Positions 1-9,181 are shown, counted from the stretch's first letter. The stretch is DNA of 64,000 bases from Actinomycetes bacterium (GCA_023404955.1 JAEXZY010000118.1:1-64000); one strand, 5' to 3'. Numbers and translations: made by a program. The notes: generated by a model from the sequence alone, not told the origin.

Positions 1-136
1 AAGACCCCCTGAGCGGCGCCCAACACCCGGTCTACCTGCGCGATATACGCGCCAACACCCGAGCCGCCCACCCGCTCAAACTAACCGCCCGACAACCCCA
101 CAACCACGCCCCAAGACAACGAAAAACAGACAACCA

Positions 137-2599
137 TCAGACAAGTGCGGGCGCGCTGGCCCCGGCGGTGATTGCGGCGTAGACCACGTCGGCGAGGTCA
201 CCGTTTTGCCAGCAGAGAAGGGTCTCCATTCTGCGGCATTGAGCGAAATCATGCTGGTAAGCCGCTAATTGGTGCGGTTCCTCCACACCCATCAGTCCCG
301 GCCGCTGAGATCCCGCCATCAACCGGTCCATCTCGTATTGGGTGGACAAATCTTCCCACTCGCGCTCTGTGGGCCACTGCGCGGCAATGATCGAACGGGC
401 TACCGACATCGCGGCCGTCGACATCTCCGGACCAGAGAACACCACCTGCTGAGTCAGCTGCCGCGCGTACCGTTCTGCCTCGTCGGCGTCGCGCTGCAAC
501 CCGACGAACAACGCCGGTGCGATCGTCTCCAGGCGATGCGACCGACCCCTTGTCAGAGCCGATGCCTCAGCTTCGCTCGGCGGTCCCGACGGCGTAACAC
601 CAATCGCAACATCGGGCGTGGCAGAGCGCACCTCGTCGGAATCTTGCGCCCACGTCGTCGCTACAGCTGACAATGCATCGCCACGCAGCCGCACCGCCCG
701 CAACACGGTCTCGGCGGGGTTGAACCACCCGAACCAACGCGCATCGAAATCAGAATCGAAGTGCGCCGCCAGCGGCATGGACCTCCGAATGTGTACCCCG
801 GCCGGGATATAGCCCGCACCCTCGTTGGTAGTCACCCACATCTCTGGCTGACCAGACGCCCCGCGACTCACCGCCACGGCCCATTCCAGGCCGGGATAGA
901 TGACACTCGACGCCGCCGCCAGATCCGCGACGACCGCGCGCGCCGATTCCAAGTCAGTCATCGAGACATCGCGACCCACTCGCTGGCCGCCGCCGACATC
1001 GCGAACCCCAGGCAAGAACCCGGGCGCACCGGCCGCGGCCGCAGCACCACCGGCGGCACCCGCGGCCGACGCCGCAGGAACCGACCCTGCAGCACCCGCT
1101 GCACCAGGAACTGCGGACGGGGTCGTCGCAGGAGGAAGGACCGACCCGTAAGACGACATCGGAGCGGACCCGCCAGAGGATGCACCAGCGCCACCTAGGC
1201 CGCCCGCGGGGATACCGCCGCCCATCCCGCCGCTACCTGACCCGGCGGACGGGGTGGCCGACGCTGGAACGGTGGCGGCCGTTGGGGCTGCCGACGCCGG
1301 GGCGGATGCCTGACTCAAAGGTGCAGCAGACAAAGGACCCGTGGGGGTCTGCGGCGGCGCTGCCGAAGCTAAGGGCGGCATGCCGCCGGCCGCGGCATTG
1401 CCCGCAGCCACACCCCGACCAAACTCACTACCCATCGACGCCGGGCCCCCGCCCGAGGAGGCCGCCGGCGCTTGCAGACCAGAGGCCGGGCTCGACAGCC
1501 CTGCAGGTCCCTTCGCCGCACCAGACATGCCTTGCATGCCGCCCATCCCACTGCCCATGCTGCTCAGCGGGGACGAACCTCCGCCACCTGAACCGCCTCC
1601 ACCGCTGCCCATCGACGGCGGCGACGGCATGGACGGCATCGACGGTTTGGGGGTTTCGGCGGCGCCGGTTGGGGTGGGCTTATGGAACTGCGTATTCAAT
1701 GGGTCTGGAAGGCTAGGCGTGCTTCCGTTCCCGGGAGCATCAGAGCCAGCGGGACCGTCTGTGCTGCTGGCTTTGTGCCATCCGTCCCCATCAGGACCCG
1801 ATCCTTTATGGGCATCAGCAGGATCCGGTGTCGGCGCATCGGTTGGGTCTTGGCCGTGACGTCCCGCATCTTCGGGTTTGTCGTGCTGGGACGGGTTGCC
1901 CGGAGGAGCCTCCGGAAATCCGAATTTGTTTGAGAGAGCGGTGGTTTCGTCCCCCACTTGCTCGACGAGCTGGCCGCGGAACCCTTCGATGAGGGTGCGG
2001 TACTGGGTCGTGATGACTGCGATCTGGGCGGTGGGGACACCGCCAGGCGCGTTCAAGTACTTCTCGATTTCGCGGTGCGCGGTGTCGTGGGCGTCGCGGA
2101 TGTTGCGCTTGGCCAGGCGAATGTGTTCGCTGAGGCGGCCATTGGTGGCGGCCACTGCGTCGCACACGTCGACGACTGCCATGTGTGCTCGTTGTTCAGC
2201 CGAATAGTGTTCGTAGGCGGCCTCTTTGCCGTCTCCGTCTGTCCAGTCCTGGGCGAACACGTCGTCGGTTTGACGCTTTGCGTCGCTTGCTGCCTCTTGA
2301 TGCCGGTCGCTGAGCTTGTTGAGGGTCGTCTGGGCTTGCGCTAGTTCGGTTTCGGATTCTGTGGGCCAGACTCCAGGTCCGATCAGTGCGCCGGTAAAGA
2401 GGCCCGGTTGCAGAGTGATGTCGCCGCCGCCGGGCATGCCGAAGGACGGTACGTATGTGTCAGGTGCGGCCGGCTTGGCGGCGTTGAAGTGCTTGAGAAG
2501 CTTGCCGGCCTCAGAATTCGCACGATCTGCCGCGGTCTTGACCGGACCACTGTCCTGAATCGGCGTGACGATGCTGCCAGCGTGATTCGCCGCCGGCAT
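137..2599 (-). CDS. ESX-associated DUF5631/DUF5632-like protein, 820 aa
   Basis: Three parts are visible. An alpha-helical N-terminal third (about residues 1-230) is rich in Ala, Gln and charged residues. A long low-complexity Gly/Pro/Ser/Ala linker follows (about 230-540). The C-terminal globular part (about 545-820) contains GLEWAVAVSRG and WFGWFNPAETVLRAVRLRGD. The architecture recalls the Rv3899c-type mycobacterial proteins found near ESX loci (DUF5632 plus DUF5631). That family call is from memory of sequence style, not a search. It is the last gene of a minus-strand run, and its ATG overlaps the TAA of the upstream membrane protein by one base (TAATG), implying translational coupling. 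Biochemical function is unknown; an envelope or secretion-associated role is inferred from context. Confidence 0.65.
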   Translation of the reverse strand: MPAANHAGSIVTPIQDSGPVKTAADRANSEAGKLLKHFNAAKPAAPDTYVPSFGMPGGGDITLQPGLFTGALIGPGVWPTESETELAQAQTTLNKLSDRHQEAASDAKRQTDDVFAQDWTDGDGKEAAYEHYSAEQRAHMAVVDVCDAVAATNGRLSEHIRLAKRNIRDAHDTAHREIEKYLNAPGGVPTAQIAVITTQYRTLIEGFRGQLVEQVGDETTALSNKFGFPEAPPGNPSQHDKPEDAGRHGQDPTDAPTPDPADAHKGSGPDGDGWHKASSTDGPAGSDAPGNGSTPSLPDPLNTQFHKPTPTGAAETPKPSMPSMPSPPSMGSGGGGSGGGGSSPLSSMGSGMGGMQGMSGAAKGPAGLSSPASGLQAPAASSGGGPASMGSEFGRGVAAGNAAAGGMPPLASAAPPQTPTGPLSAAPLSQASAPASAAPTAATVPASATPSAGSGSGGMGGGIPAGGLGGAGASSGGSAPMSSYGSVLPPATTPSAVPGAAGAAGSVPAASAAGAAGGAAAAAGAPGFLPGVRDVGGGQRVGRDVSMTDLESARAVVADLAAASSVIYPGLEWAVAVSRGASGQPEMWVTTNEGAGYIPAGVHIRRSMPLAAHFDSDFDARWFGWFNPAETVLRAVRLRGDALSAVATTWAQDSDEVRSATPDVAIGVTPSGPPSEAEASALTRGRSHRLETIAPALFVGLQRDADEAERYARQLTQQVVFSGPEMSTAAMSVARSIIAAQWPTEREWEDLSTQYEMDRLMAGSQRPGLMGVEEPHQLAAYQHDFAQCRRMETLLCWQNGDLADVVYAAITAGASAPALV

Positions 2600-3234
2600 T
2601 ATTTAAGCCCGCAAGCGCTTACAAGTCCGTCGACTGCGCGGTTCGAAGCATCGTTAGCTCGTTGCACGTCACTTATATCTGCTTGCCCCAGCGCAGCATT
2701 CAAGAGGTTCAGGTTGGCCTCTATGACACGATGCGCGAAGTCGGCTACATCGGTCGGAGTTGCGGGCGTCAGGGCGCTCTGCATTGATACGGTTCCGCTG
2801 AGAGTGCGTAGCAGCATGGGCATGTTGGGCTGACCGTCGACCCGTGCACCACCTTGACTCGCGATGCCCCTGGTTGCCACGTCGAAGGCTTGGCAGACGG
2901 CTTGCTTTGCGTCGGCCTGCTGCGCAGCGGTGAACGTGGGAGCTGCCGGACTAGCGGTCGGATTGCCGGCGGGCGGCGTTGAGGATCGGGTGATCGCGTA
3001 GGTGATGGCGGCGGTCGCTGCGACTGCGATGACCATGAGGACTGCAGACACGAGGGCCCATAGCCACATGCGAGGCGGACGCGGCGCCCGCTGTTGCACC
3101 GGCGAGGGGGCGCCGCCACTCGGCGGAGGTGTCCACCCGTAGGGCGGCGCGGGGAAGTTGTGGGGCGCGCCAGCGGGATGTTGCGAAGCGCCACCATTGG
3201 TCGGTGGCGCCCAGGCGGACGTCTCGGTGCTCAT
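2599..3234 (-). CDS. Pro-rich N-terminus, single-pass membrane protein, 211 aa
   Basis: A Pro/Gly/Ala-rich cytoplasmic segment (residues 1-55) precedes one transmembrane helix (about 57-80). An extracytoplasmic domain of about 120 residues follows, with two cysteines (CQAFD and the C-terminal ACGLK) that could pair. This layout is common for mycobacterial ESX-neighbourhood proteins. Its stop overlaps the start of the 820-aa gene by one base, so the two are probably co-translated. No enzymatic motif is seen and the function is unknown. Confidence 0.7.
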   Translation of the reverse strand: MSTETSAWAPPTNGGASQHPAGAPHNFPAPPYGWTPPPSGGAPSPVQQRAPRPPRMWLWALVSAVLMVIAVAATAAITYAITRSSTPPAGNPTASPAAPTFTAAQQADAKQAVCQAFDVATRGIASQGGARVDGQPNMPMLLRTLSGTVSMQSALTPATPTDVADFAHRVIEANLNLLNAALGQADISDVQRANDASNRAVDGLVSACGLK

Positions 3235-3256
3235 GGTGTGCCCCTCCCGTGCAGGT

Positions 3257-3526
3257 TCACGTCGTCAGTGTGGCGGCGTTCGCTTGCTCAGTTGATTCGT
3301 ACATTGCCACGCTTGTCACCGCGGCGGATGCTCCAGTCGTTACCCGCGTCGACAGGTCGGCAAGCCGAGCTGCGATCAACCCCGCTCCCAGCGCGTTGGT
3401 CGCGCTGACATAGAGCCCCTGCGGGAGGGTGATGTCGGTGCCTGCGATGGCCGTCAATCGGGCCTGCGCTGCAGCAGCGAGCCCCGAGGCGGTGGCCTCG
3501 GTGTCGATGTGAGTCTTTGCAGCCAT
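3257..3526 (-). CDS. Small PE/WXG100-like ESX substrate, 89 aa
   Basis: This short, almost wholly helical Ala-rich protein ends with the type VII secretion motif YxxxE (Y76-E-S-T-E80), followed by QANAAT. The same YxxxE-Q-x-NAA context occurs at the end of the PE-like domains of the EspB-like proteins at 9544 and 26387. Length and motif position fit the PE-type half of an ESX substrate pair. It lacks the PE dipeptide and a WxG turn. It lies 22 bp upstream of the membrane-protein gene in the same run. Confidence 0.65.
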   Translation of the reverse strand: MAAKTHIDTEATASGLAAAAQARLTAIAGTDITLPQGLYVSATNALGAGLIAARLADLSTRVTTGASAAVTSVAMYESTEQANAATLTT

Positions 3527-3600
3527 GGACCCGATCTTACCTGCGCAGCAGGTCAGATGTACCGCCCCAAAAAATACCGGTCTCAGGTCATTACCGTGAC

Positions 3601-4296
3601 TCAGCGCAGCAGTGCACCAAGTCGCGGGTCATGAGCCCATCGCTCCCCCAGCACCGCGGTCGCCGTCCACAGAGCCACCAGCGGCACTGCCGGGCCTTGC
3701 AGGCGCACCGGGGGGTAGCCGTCACCGGTGGCCAGTACGGCGGTCCACGTGTCGAGATCGGGATAGAAGCCCGTGATCTCGCAGTAAGCCAGGCTCTCCA
3801 CGCCTTGTCCCCTGTCCCAGATCAGACGGTGTGTGGTGCTCCATAGGTGTGCGGTCTGACGATCGCGCCAGGTTGGCTCGGCGTCGCGCTGAGCTGCGAT
3901 CTTGCGGCGACGGTTGATGGCGGCGTTGACCGCCAGGGCGCCAACCATGACCGCTGGCCGCCCGACGACGAAGTAATCACTGCGGGCGTACTGCCCGGTG
4001 CCGCCGTAGAAGAAGCTCACGTCGACATCGGCCTCCAGGAGACCTCGCTCGTCGTCGTCGAGGACGGGACCGAAGATCGCGATCTCTGACGGGATGTGAC
4101 CTGCCAGGAAAGCTTGGGCGCTCAGCCTGGCCTGATCCCACCACCATTGCCAGGGGTCCTTCGGAGGCTGCGCAGGAGGTTGTTGGTTGTCAGCACGCGG
4201 GCCATGAAGGGTCTGGCGCGGTGTCGTTTGGGGCAGGACGCAGAGGTCGCCGCGTGCACTCTTCCCGTTGCTGCCGAGCTGCTCGTCCCACCACAT
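3601..4296 (-). CDS. Hypothetical protein, 231 aa
   Basis: There is no signal peptide. A Trp-rich segment (DPWQWWWDQA, about 47-56) is followed by a globular part containing SFFYGGTGQYARSDYFVVGRPAVMVG and a C-terminal region (LWSTTHRLIWDRG) that resembles bacterial PH-like or phage-type unknown proteins. The ATG at 4296 gives the longest frame, and later starts are possible because the first 30 residues are not compelling. It may belong to the minus-strand ESX-associated run. I do not recognise the family. Confidence 0.5.
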   Translation of the reverse strand: MWWDEQLGSNGKSARGDLCVLPQTTPRQTLHGPRADNQQPPAQPPKDPWQWWWDQARLSAQAFLAGHIPSEIAIFGPVLDDDERGLLEADVDVSFFYGGTGQYARSDYFVVGRPAVMVGALAVNAAINRRRKIAAQRDAEPTWRDRQTAHLWSTTHRLIWDRGQGVESLAYCEITGFYPDLDTWTAVLATGDGYPPVRLQGPAVPLVALWTATAVLGERWAHDPRLGALLR

Positions 4297-4525
4297 GTGT
4301 TCGAGTATCGACTACCGGTCCGACACTGAGCGACGCCTCTAAACTTCGATTCTGCAGCTGTCGGGCGCAGCGCGGCGAACTTCGTCCACCCCAATGGATT
4401 GCCGTGCTCGCTCGGCAGTTGCCTTTTTTGGGCGGTGCAATGACGGTGGTGGAGCCGCTACCGTTTATGGACACCGAGTGTTGCCGAATCGTGAGCGCCC
4501 CCAGCGCCTATGAAGGGAGGTTGTA

Positions 4526-6064
4526 GTGGCAAAGCTGGAGATCGACACCGCCGCCGTCACCCAGACCGCTGCTTCGGTCGCGGCCGCCGCGTCGTCGACC
4601 TCATCGACCGGTGTCAGTGTGGCCCCTGCGGCCGCGGACCCGGTCTCTACAACAGTCGCCCAAACTCTGCAGGCGCGCTGCTCGGCGATCACCGGATTCA
4701 GCACTTACGCCGAGGCCATCACCGGCGCGCGAGGCGCAATGCTGACCAGCAGCGCCGCGACCCACGACGAGCAGGAGCAAAGCAACGCCGCCAGCCTGCG
4801 GGGGTCGGGCGGCTCGGAGGCCGGACCGATCTCGGCGCCGTCGGTGCCCAACCTGCCCGTGCCGATGATTCCCACCGTGAGCGCTCCCCAGTTAGGACCG
4901 CCGCCGACTAACGGCAAGGACATCGCAACCCTGCTCCACGGCGGCCCCGGACCCGCCGGGCTCCACAGTGCCGCCGACCAGATGCGCAGCCACGCGAGCG
5001 CCCTGCAAGATGCCGCAAGGCAACTGCAAAGCGGAAGCGCCGCGATGCACACCGACTGGCAGTCCGATGCCGGAGACAAAGCCGCACAACGGATTCAAGA
5101 ATTGAGTCAGTGGTACGAGCGGCACGGCGAAGCGGCCACCACCGCCGCTGCGGCGCTGGAATCCCACGCCGACAGCTACTCCCGCGCTCGCGCGAACACT
5201 CCCACCCCCGAGCAGTTCACCGACACCGAGAACCGCCTCAGGCAAGCCGCAGCGGCCAACGCCAACCCGGCCAATCTGGGCCGCTATGCACCGGTGGTGG
5301 CGGCGCTGCAGACCGAGCTGGGCGTCCTACACGCCAAGGCCACCGCGCAGTACGCCGATTACGCCCGAAGCGCTGGTAGCCCCTCGCTGGTGGGTCCTCC
5401 ACTGGAACCGCCGCCGCGGCCCGGGAGCCCGTTCGCCGGCCAAGACGGCCACGGGAATGTCGACCCCGCGGCGTGGAAGAAGGGCGACAAGCGGCACTAC
5501 CCGATCGTCCGAGGGCCCAACGGACTTGGGCCGTCTCAACCTGCCGACGGTCCCGGCTGGGTCGAAATTGGACCGCGCTCAGGAAACTTCGTGCGGCCCG
5601 ACGAACTGCCCAATCTGACGATCAAGAACCCCGGGGACTTGGGACCGCCGCCGTTCTCCGACGCCAACGGCAACAGACACGGCTGGATGGAGCTCGTCCC
5701 GGGCAGCGGCGCCTGGGTACCGGACGACGAATTTCCCAACGCGCAGATCAAACCCCCCGGCGCCCTGGGACCCTTTGGACACGAGGAATACCTGCCAGGA
5801 TCGGGCATCTGGCTGCCACGCGAGGATCTCATCCCCGATCCCCGCGACCCTTCGCCCCCGGGTTATGGACAAACCATGCCAGCCAGCTTCACTCAGCCTG
5901 CTGGTTTCGCCACCAGCGCGGGTGACGGCTGGGGCGACGAGACAGAAGCAGAGATGGAAGTCCCCTTCGGTTGGGTGCAGGACTGGACGGGGAAGTGGTC
6001 GCCGCCGATACACGACCCCGGCGGAGCAATGGGAGGCGGCGGCGGCGGGCGAGCACCCATTTAG
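4526..6064 (+). CDS. EspB-like PE-PPE fusion, T7SS substrate, 512 aa
   Basis: It starts at GTG 4526 with GGGAGG seven bases upstream. Residues 1-95 form a PE-like helical hairpin. Residues about 128-300 form a PPE-like helical region with W178-x4-G183, QWYERHG and ARANTPTPEQF. A long Pro/Gly-rich tail follows with repeated GLGPSQPADGPGW / GDLGPPPF / GALGPFG units. EspB of ESX-1 has the same single-chain PE-PPE fold, so secretion through an ESX system is inferred. It is a close paralogue of the 26387 gene over the first 300 residues, but the tails differ. The secretion-motif tyrosine is replaced by His80 (HDEQE instead of YDEQE). It converges on the XRE gene, overlapping it by 4 bp. Confidence 0.75.
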   Translation: MAKLEIDTAAVTQTAASVAAAASSTSSTGVSVAPAAADPVSTTVAQTLQARCSAITGFSTYAEAITGARGAMLTSSAATHDEQEQSNAASLRGSGGSEAGPISAPSVPNLPVPMIPTVSAPQLGPPPTNGKDIATLLHGGPGPAGLHSAADQMRSHASALQDAARQLQSGSAAMHTDWQSDAGDKAAQRIQELSQWYERHGEAATTAAAALESHADSYSRARANTPTPEQFTDTENRLRQAAAANANPANLGRYAPVVAALQTELGVLHAKATAQYADYARSAGSPSLVGPPLEPPPRPGSPFAGQDGHGNVDPAAWKKGDKRHYPIVRGPNGLGPSQPADGPGWVEIGPRSGNFVRPDELPNLTIKNPGDLGPPPFSDANGNRHGWMELVPGSGAWVPDDEFPNAQIKPPGALGPFGHEEYLPGSGIWLPREDLIPDPRDPSPPGYGQTMPASFTQPAGFATSAGDGWGDETEAEMEVPFGWVQDWTGKWSPPIHDPGGAMGGGGGGRAPI

Positions 6065-6663
6065 GACAACGGTTCTCGCAAGCGCACCAGCAGTTGAATA
6101 GCCTCCCCGCGCTCGGCGTCGTCGAGCCACGGCATCAACCGGATGATGGACTCCTCGGCCTCTCGCGCGGACACGGCCATCTCTGCCTCCAACGCCTCTC
6201 GCGCTTCGGCGCTGATGGAGTGTTGATGAGCCGACAGGGTCGAGCGCAGAGCGACGAGCTGGCGAGCCAGCGCGAACCGATCGCCCGTCTCCGGCGGCGC
6301 AGCCACGTCGGCCGGCGCCGCCTCTGCGGTGGACACTGCCGTCGGTGATGCTCGCTGTTCGTCGGGAGCTGTCACGCTCGCAGCGGTGCGCGGTGAAAGG
6401 CGGGCCTGATCATTCGCGGGGACCGGGTCACCGCCAGCCAGGGCGGTCTCGACGCTGCCCGGTTCCCACTGTAGGGCGTATTCGAGCGCGCGAGCCGTCG
6501 CGGGCTTGACCCGCTTCGGAGTGCGCCGGACGTGCTCGATGTTGCGGATCATGTCCACCGAGACCTCGCCGCGCTCCGCCACGTCGACCTGAGTCAAACC
6601 CAGCTCTGCGCGCCGCGAGGCGACCGCGGATGCGAGGTTCTCCCAGGACGACATGATGGGCAT
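6061..6663 (-). CDS. XRE-family HTH regulator, 200 aa
   Basis: The helix-turn-helix is at the N-terminus (ASRRAELGLTQVDVAERGEV, then SVDMIRNIEHVRR). A Pro/Ala linker and a helical C-terminal region rich in Arg, Glu and Ala follow. The longer frame to 6780 is open, but the ATG at 6663 has AGGG six bases upstream and leaves the HTH near the N-terminus, so I chose it; ATG 6654 is an alternative. The gene is divergent from the WhiB gene at 7052, and the shared 390-bp region carries four TGAWAAATC boxes. The nearest of these lies about 50 bp from this start, so auto-regulation is likely. Confidence 0.75.
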   Translation of the reverse strand: MPIMSSWENLASAVASRRAELGLTQVDVAERGEVSVDMIRNIEHVRRTPKRVKPATARALEYALQWEPGSVETALAGGDPVPANDQARLSPRTAASVTAPDEQRASPTAVSTAEAAPADVAAPPETGDRFALARQLVALRSTLSAHQHSISAEAREALEAEMAVSAREAEESIIRLMPWLDDAERGEAIQLLVRLREPLS

Positions 6664-7051
6664 ATCTTGCCCTAGCCGCCGGGAAAAAACCCGCTTCTGC
6701 GCTGACCAGCCATGATAAATCAAGCTAACCCGGCGCCCCTTGGGCGTTTTCAACAGGCCCGAGCTGTGCAGAACGGGCACTCAGGGGACGCGCGCATCGC
6801 TTGCGCGGCGGCCCAAGGCGAGGTGCGAGCGAAAGACTGCCCGGCCTACTGTGAAAAATCATGGATGCGAGATAGGTCAGCCCTGACGCCGTGGGCCTCT
6901 GAGCTGCATCTATTCCGTACTTGCGTGTCTTCGCAAAACGTCGAACTCGGGAATGGACGGTCACAAAGGTGCAAAACCGTGAAAAATCCTGCTACGTTAG
7001 CTTCCGTAAGCATGAAAAATCACAGTAGGCACCGTCTCGGGAGGCAGTCCG
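6664..7051. promoter_or_regulatory. Divergent xre-whiB control region with four TGAWAAATC boxes
   Basis: Four near-palindromic boxes are visible: TGATAAATCA at 6713-6722, TGAAAAATCA at 6852-6861, TGAAAAATCC at 6980-6989 and TGAAAAATCA at 7013-7022. Each has TGA and TCA (or TCC) arms around an A/T core. The second and fourth boxes sit in longer, inverted copies: GCCTACTGTGAAAAATCATG (6844-6863) and CATGAAAAATCACAGTAGGC (7011-7030). A separate short palindrome CGGGAAAAAACCCG lies at 6680-6693, just upstream of the xre start. The arrangement suggests cooperative binding of a dimeric regulator, most simply the adjacent XRE protein; the binding protein is inferred. Confidence 0.6.
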
Positions 7052-7513
7052 ATGGGTCAGCACAACGCCACAGTCCATGCCGCATCCGGCCCGCGTGGGA
7101 TCGACCACGGCAGCCGCGTCGAGGTGCGGACGTACCGGACCAGTGAGACCACCCCCTGCCAAACGGTGGACCCGAATCGGACCCGTAATGGCTCGGACCT
7201 ATGGTTCTCGCAGTTCAAGGACCGCGTCATGGCGGTTCGCGGGTGCCAAGAGTGCCCCTTCATTGGTCGCTGCGGCTTCAACGCCGTTGCCCGGCGCGAG
7301 GAGTACGGCGTATGGGGCGGGCTGTCGCTGCCGGGTGACAAGAGCGGTTTGCAACACCTGGAAGCGGCTTACGACTTCCTGCTGGCGCAATTCGAAGCGC
7401 GTCGCCACATCGAGCTACCCGGACTGCCCGCACCAGCGATGCCGTCCGCCTCGATCCGCCGTCGTAGCGCAGGTGACGACAACGAGGCCAATGGCTCCGC
7501 TGACGCGGCATAA
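7052..7513 (+). CDS. WhiB-family iron-sulfur regulator, 153 aa
   Basis: The four WhiB cysteines are present: C36, C65-x2-C68 and C74. They are followed by the G[VI]WGG turn (YGVWGG, 85-90) and a basic C-terminal tail. WhiB proteins bind a 4Fe-4S cluster and usually act with the primary sigma factor. GGGAGG (7039-7044) precedes the ATG with good spacing. The tail is longer than in chromosomal WhiB proteins. The gene is divergent from the xre gene, and the boxes at 6980 and 7013 lie directly upstream of its start. A frameshifted small gene follows at once. Confidence 0.9.
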   Translation: MGQHNATVHAASGPRGIDHGSRVEVRTYRTSETTPCQTVDPNRTRNGSDLWFSQFKDRVMAVRGCQECPFIGRCGFNAVARREEYGVWGGLSLPGDKSGLQHLEAAYDFLLAQFEARRHIELPGLPAPAMPSASIRRRSAGDDNEANGSADAA

Positions 7514-7515
7514 GC

Positions 7516-8080
7516 ATGGTCACCGCCCCGAGCATCAACCCCACCTCCAGAGCGCTGAAGGGCACACCCGAGAGCCCCGCCGACTCGACGTGGGTTGAGG
7601 TCGAGCGCACATTCCACCAAGCGCTCGTCTGTCAGGCCTGGCCGATCACGGACGGACAGCTGAGGAGCTCGTTCAGCTGCTTCAGGAGTGGGAACGCGTC
7701 GGTGGCCACTGGATGCCGGCTGAGCCTCACAAACCGATCGGTTCGGTCCGCGCGGCGACCGCATGGCACTTGCGGCACAACAACCCCCTAGGACCGGCCC
7801 GCCGCGGTGAAGCAGGCCATGGAGGAACAGCGGCAACTCCGGCGCGAGGAGGAGCGACGGCAGGTCAGGGGCCGAGGCCGAAGCATTGCAGGCCACGCGC
7901 AATCGCTCCGGCGCGGCCGACGCCGGGTTGCGGGCCCGCGCCGATTCGCCTTATCTGTTACGAACCGCGCTGGTTGGATCGTCTAAGCCCGTCGAGCGGT
8001 TGGGGACATGGGTGCGGATGGCTGCGACTATTTGTTGGTGCACATGTGACCGATGGCTGGCCGAGCTGTGCTGGTGACTG
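7516..8080 (+). pseudogene. Frameshifted small gene downstream of whiB
   Basis: Starting 2 bp after the whiB stop, coding-like protein can be followed only by switching frames. The first frame gives SRALKGTPESPADSTWVEVE (from 7516). A second frame (about 7620-7790) gives TAEELVQLLQEWERVGGHWM and PAEPHKPIGSVRAATAWHLR. The first frame then resumes (about 7790-7850) with AAVKQAMEEQRQLRREEERR. A third frame (about 7868 on) gives RAEAEALQATRNRSGAADAG. Such a patchwork indicates at least three indels in one original gene of about 150-180 aa with a charged coiled-coil end. Function is unknown; it was probably co-transcribed with whiB. Confidence 0.6.
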
Positions 8081-8349
8081 CACCAGCCTCGGTGACACCG
8101 ACCGGCCGGTGCGATGCCGCGGCCCGGCCCGGCCTGGCTGCCGGCGCTTGTGCTGGGGGCTGCATGCCGCACTGTTCGTTGCATCGTGTGGTGTCGTCAC
8201 ACTTGTCGGTCCCAGCCTGAACAACGACTGCGCCTAGGTGAGTGCGCCTACAGAAGCGATGCCGGGCGGTTGTGGTGGTGGGGCGGGACGCCCTCACCTT
8301 CGGTGAATGGGGTTCGCTACAAACTCGTCGTTCGAGGACTCCTCGCCGG

Positions 8350-9033
8350 CTACGGGGTCGTGATGTGAATGCCACGCACCATGGTGTCCAGATCACTGCG
8401 GATGGGCTCCGATGAGGAGTTGGCGGGCCGGTAGCCGATCTGCACGCCGTAGAACGTGCCGTCGACCTGAATAACGATTTGCGACTGGTAACCGGTGGTG
8501 GGGTGCGCGTCCGCCTCAGTGGGCTTGGGGGTGATCAGGTAGTACCGCAGAGCGTGACCGCACGCCGTCGCCGACAACGGACCCTCGACGGTGGTGCCGT
8601 CGGCACGCCTCGCTTGAACGATGCTGTCGACCAAATCGTCGAGCGTGGCATCGACGGTCGGTGGCGCGCCGACGGGAATCACCTGATCAACGGACGCCAT
8701 GAAGACTGAGGCCTCGGAACCGCCTTCCGGGGTTGGACCGATCAGGAACACCGGCGCAGGCCCTGCCGTGCTCCGGTCGGACGCCATCATCTCCTGGGCC
8801 CGTCGTGCCACGTCCTCGTTGATCTCCCAGCCCGGCGGCTGAGGTACGCGCACAGAGACCGGCCCGCTGCTGGGGACGTCGAGCCAGCGCCCAACGTTGA
8901 CGTCCTGGCATCCGACCTGGGACGGCGCCAACATAGGTGCCTCGCTACCGCCGCAGCCCACCACGGCGCAGGCGGCCATCAACACGGCGATGGCACGCTT
9001 GCCGAATCCGGTACCAGCGGTCCTACCCGTCAT
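8350..9033 (-). CDS. Putative LpqN/LpqT-type lipoprotein, 227 aa
   Basis: An N-terminal signal ends in a lipobox (AVVGC, Cys27), giving a lipid-anchored extracytoplasmic protein. The mature part contains WLDVPSSGPVSVRVPQPPGW, then SEASVFMASVDQV and a C-terminal YQSQIVIQVDGTFYGVQIGY strand pattern. This matches the beta-alpha layout of mycobacterial LpqN/LpqT/Mtc28-type proteins. The family is assigned from these patterns only. It stands alone on the minus strand between the decayed gene and the next ESX-associated run. Confidence 0.6.
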   Translation of the reverse strand: MTGRTAGTGFGKRAIAVLMAACAVVGCGGSEAPMLAPSQVGCQDVNVGRWLDVPSSGPVSVRVPQPPGWEINEDVARRAQEMMASDRSTAGPAPVFLIGPTPEGGSEASVFMASVDQVIPVGAPPTVDATLDDLVDSIVQARRADGTTVEGPLSATACGHALRYYLITPKPTEADAHPTTGYQSQIVIQVDGTFYGVQIGYRPANSSSEPIRSDLDTMVRGIHITTP

Positions 9034-9181
9034 GATCGAAGCCTAAGGGACGCATCGGAGGCCGACTGACGGTACTCGACCACATCGATACCGCCGCGCG
9101 CTTGCCACAAAATTCCGATCTGGTTGCTAGACAGCGCATTCGACGAAAGTGATTGCTCCTGGCTGCGGCGTTCCTGAGGTT

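Noticed and set aside
3..182. Open plus-strand frame running in from the left edge, ending at TAG 180-182
   Set aside because: It could be the end of a convergent gene (LSGAQHPVYLRDIRANTRAA), but only 60 codons are visible, they are Pro/Arg/His-rich, and the end overlaps the 820-aa gene. Not enough to call.
137..2599. Long plus-strand frames opposite the 820-aa gene
   Set aside because: They are Arg/Pro/Ser-rich shadows produced by high GC at third positions and have no ribosome sites; the minus-strand frame has the coherent domain structure.
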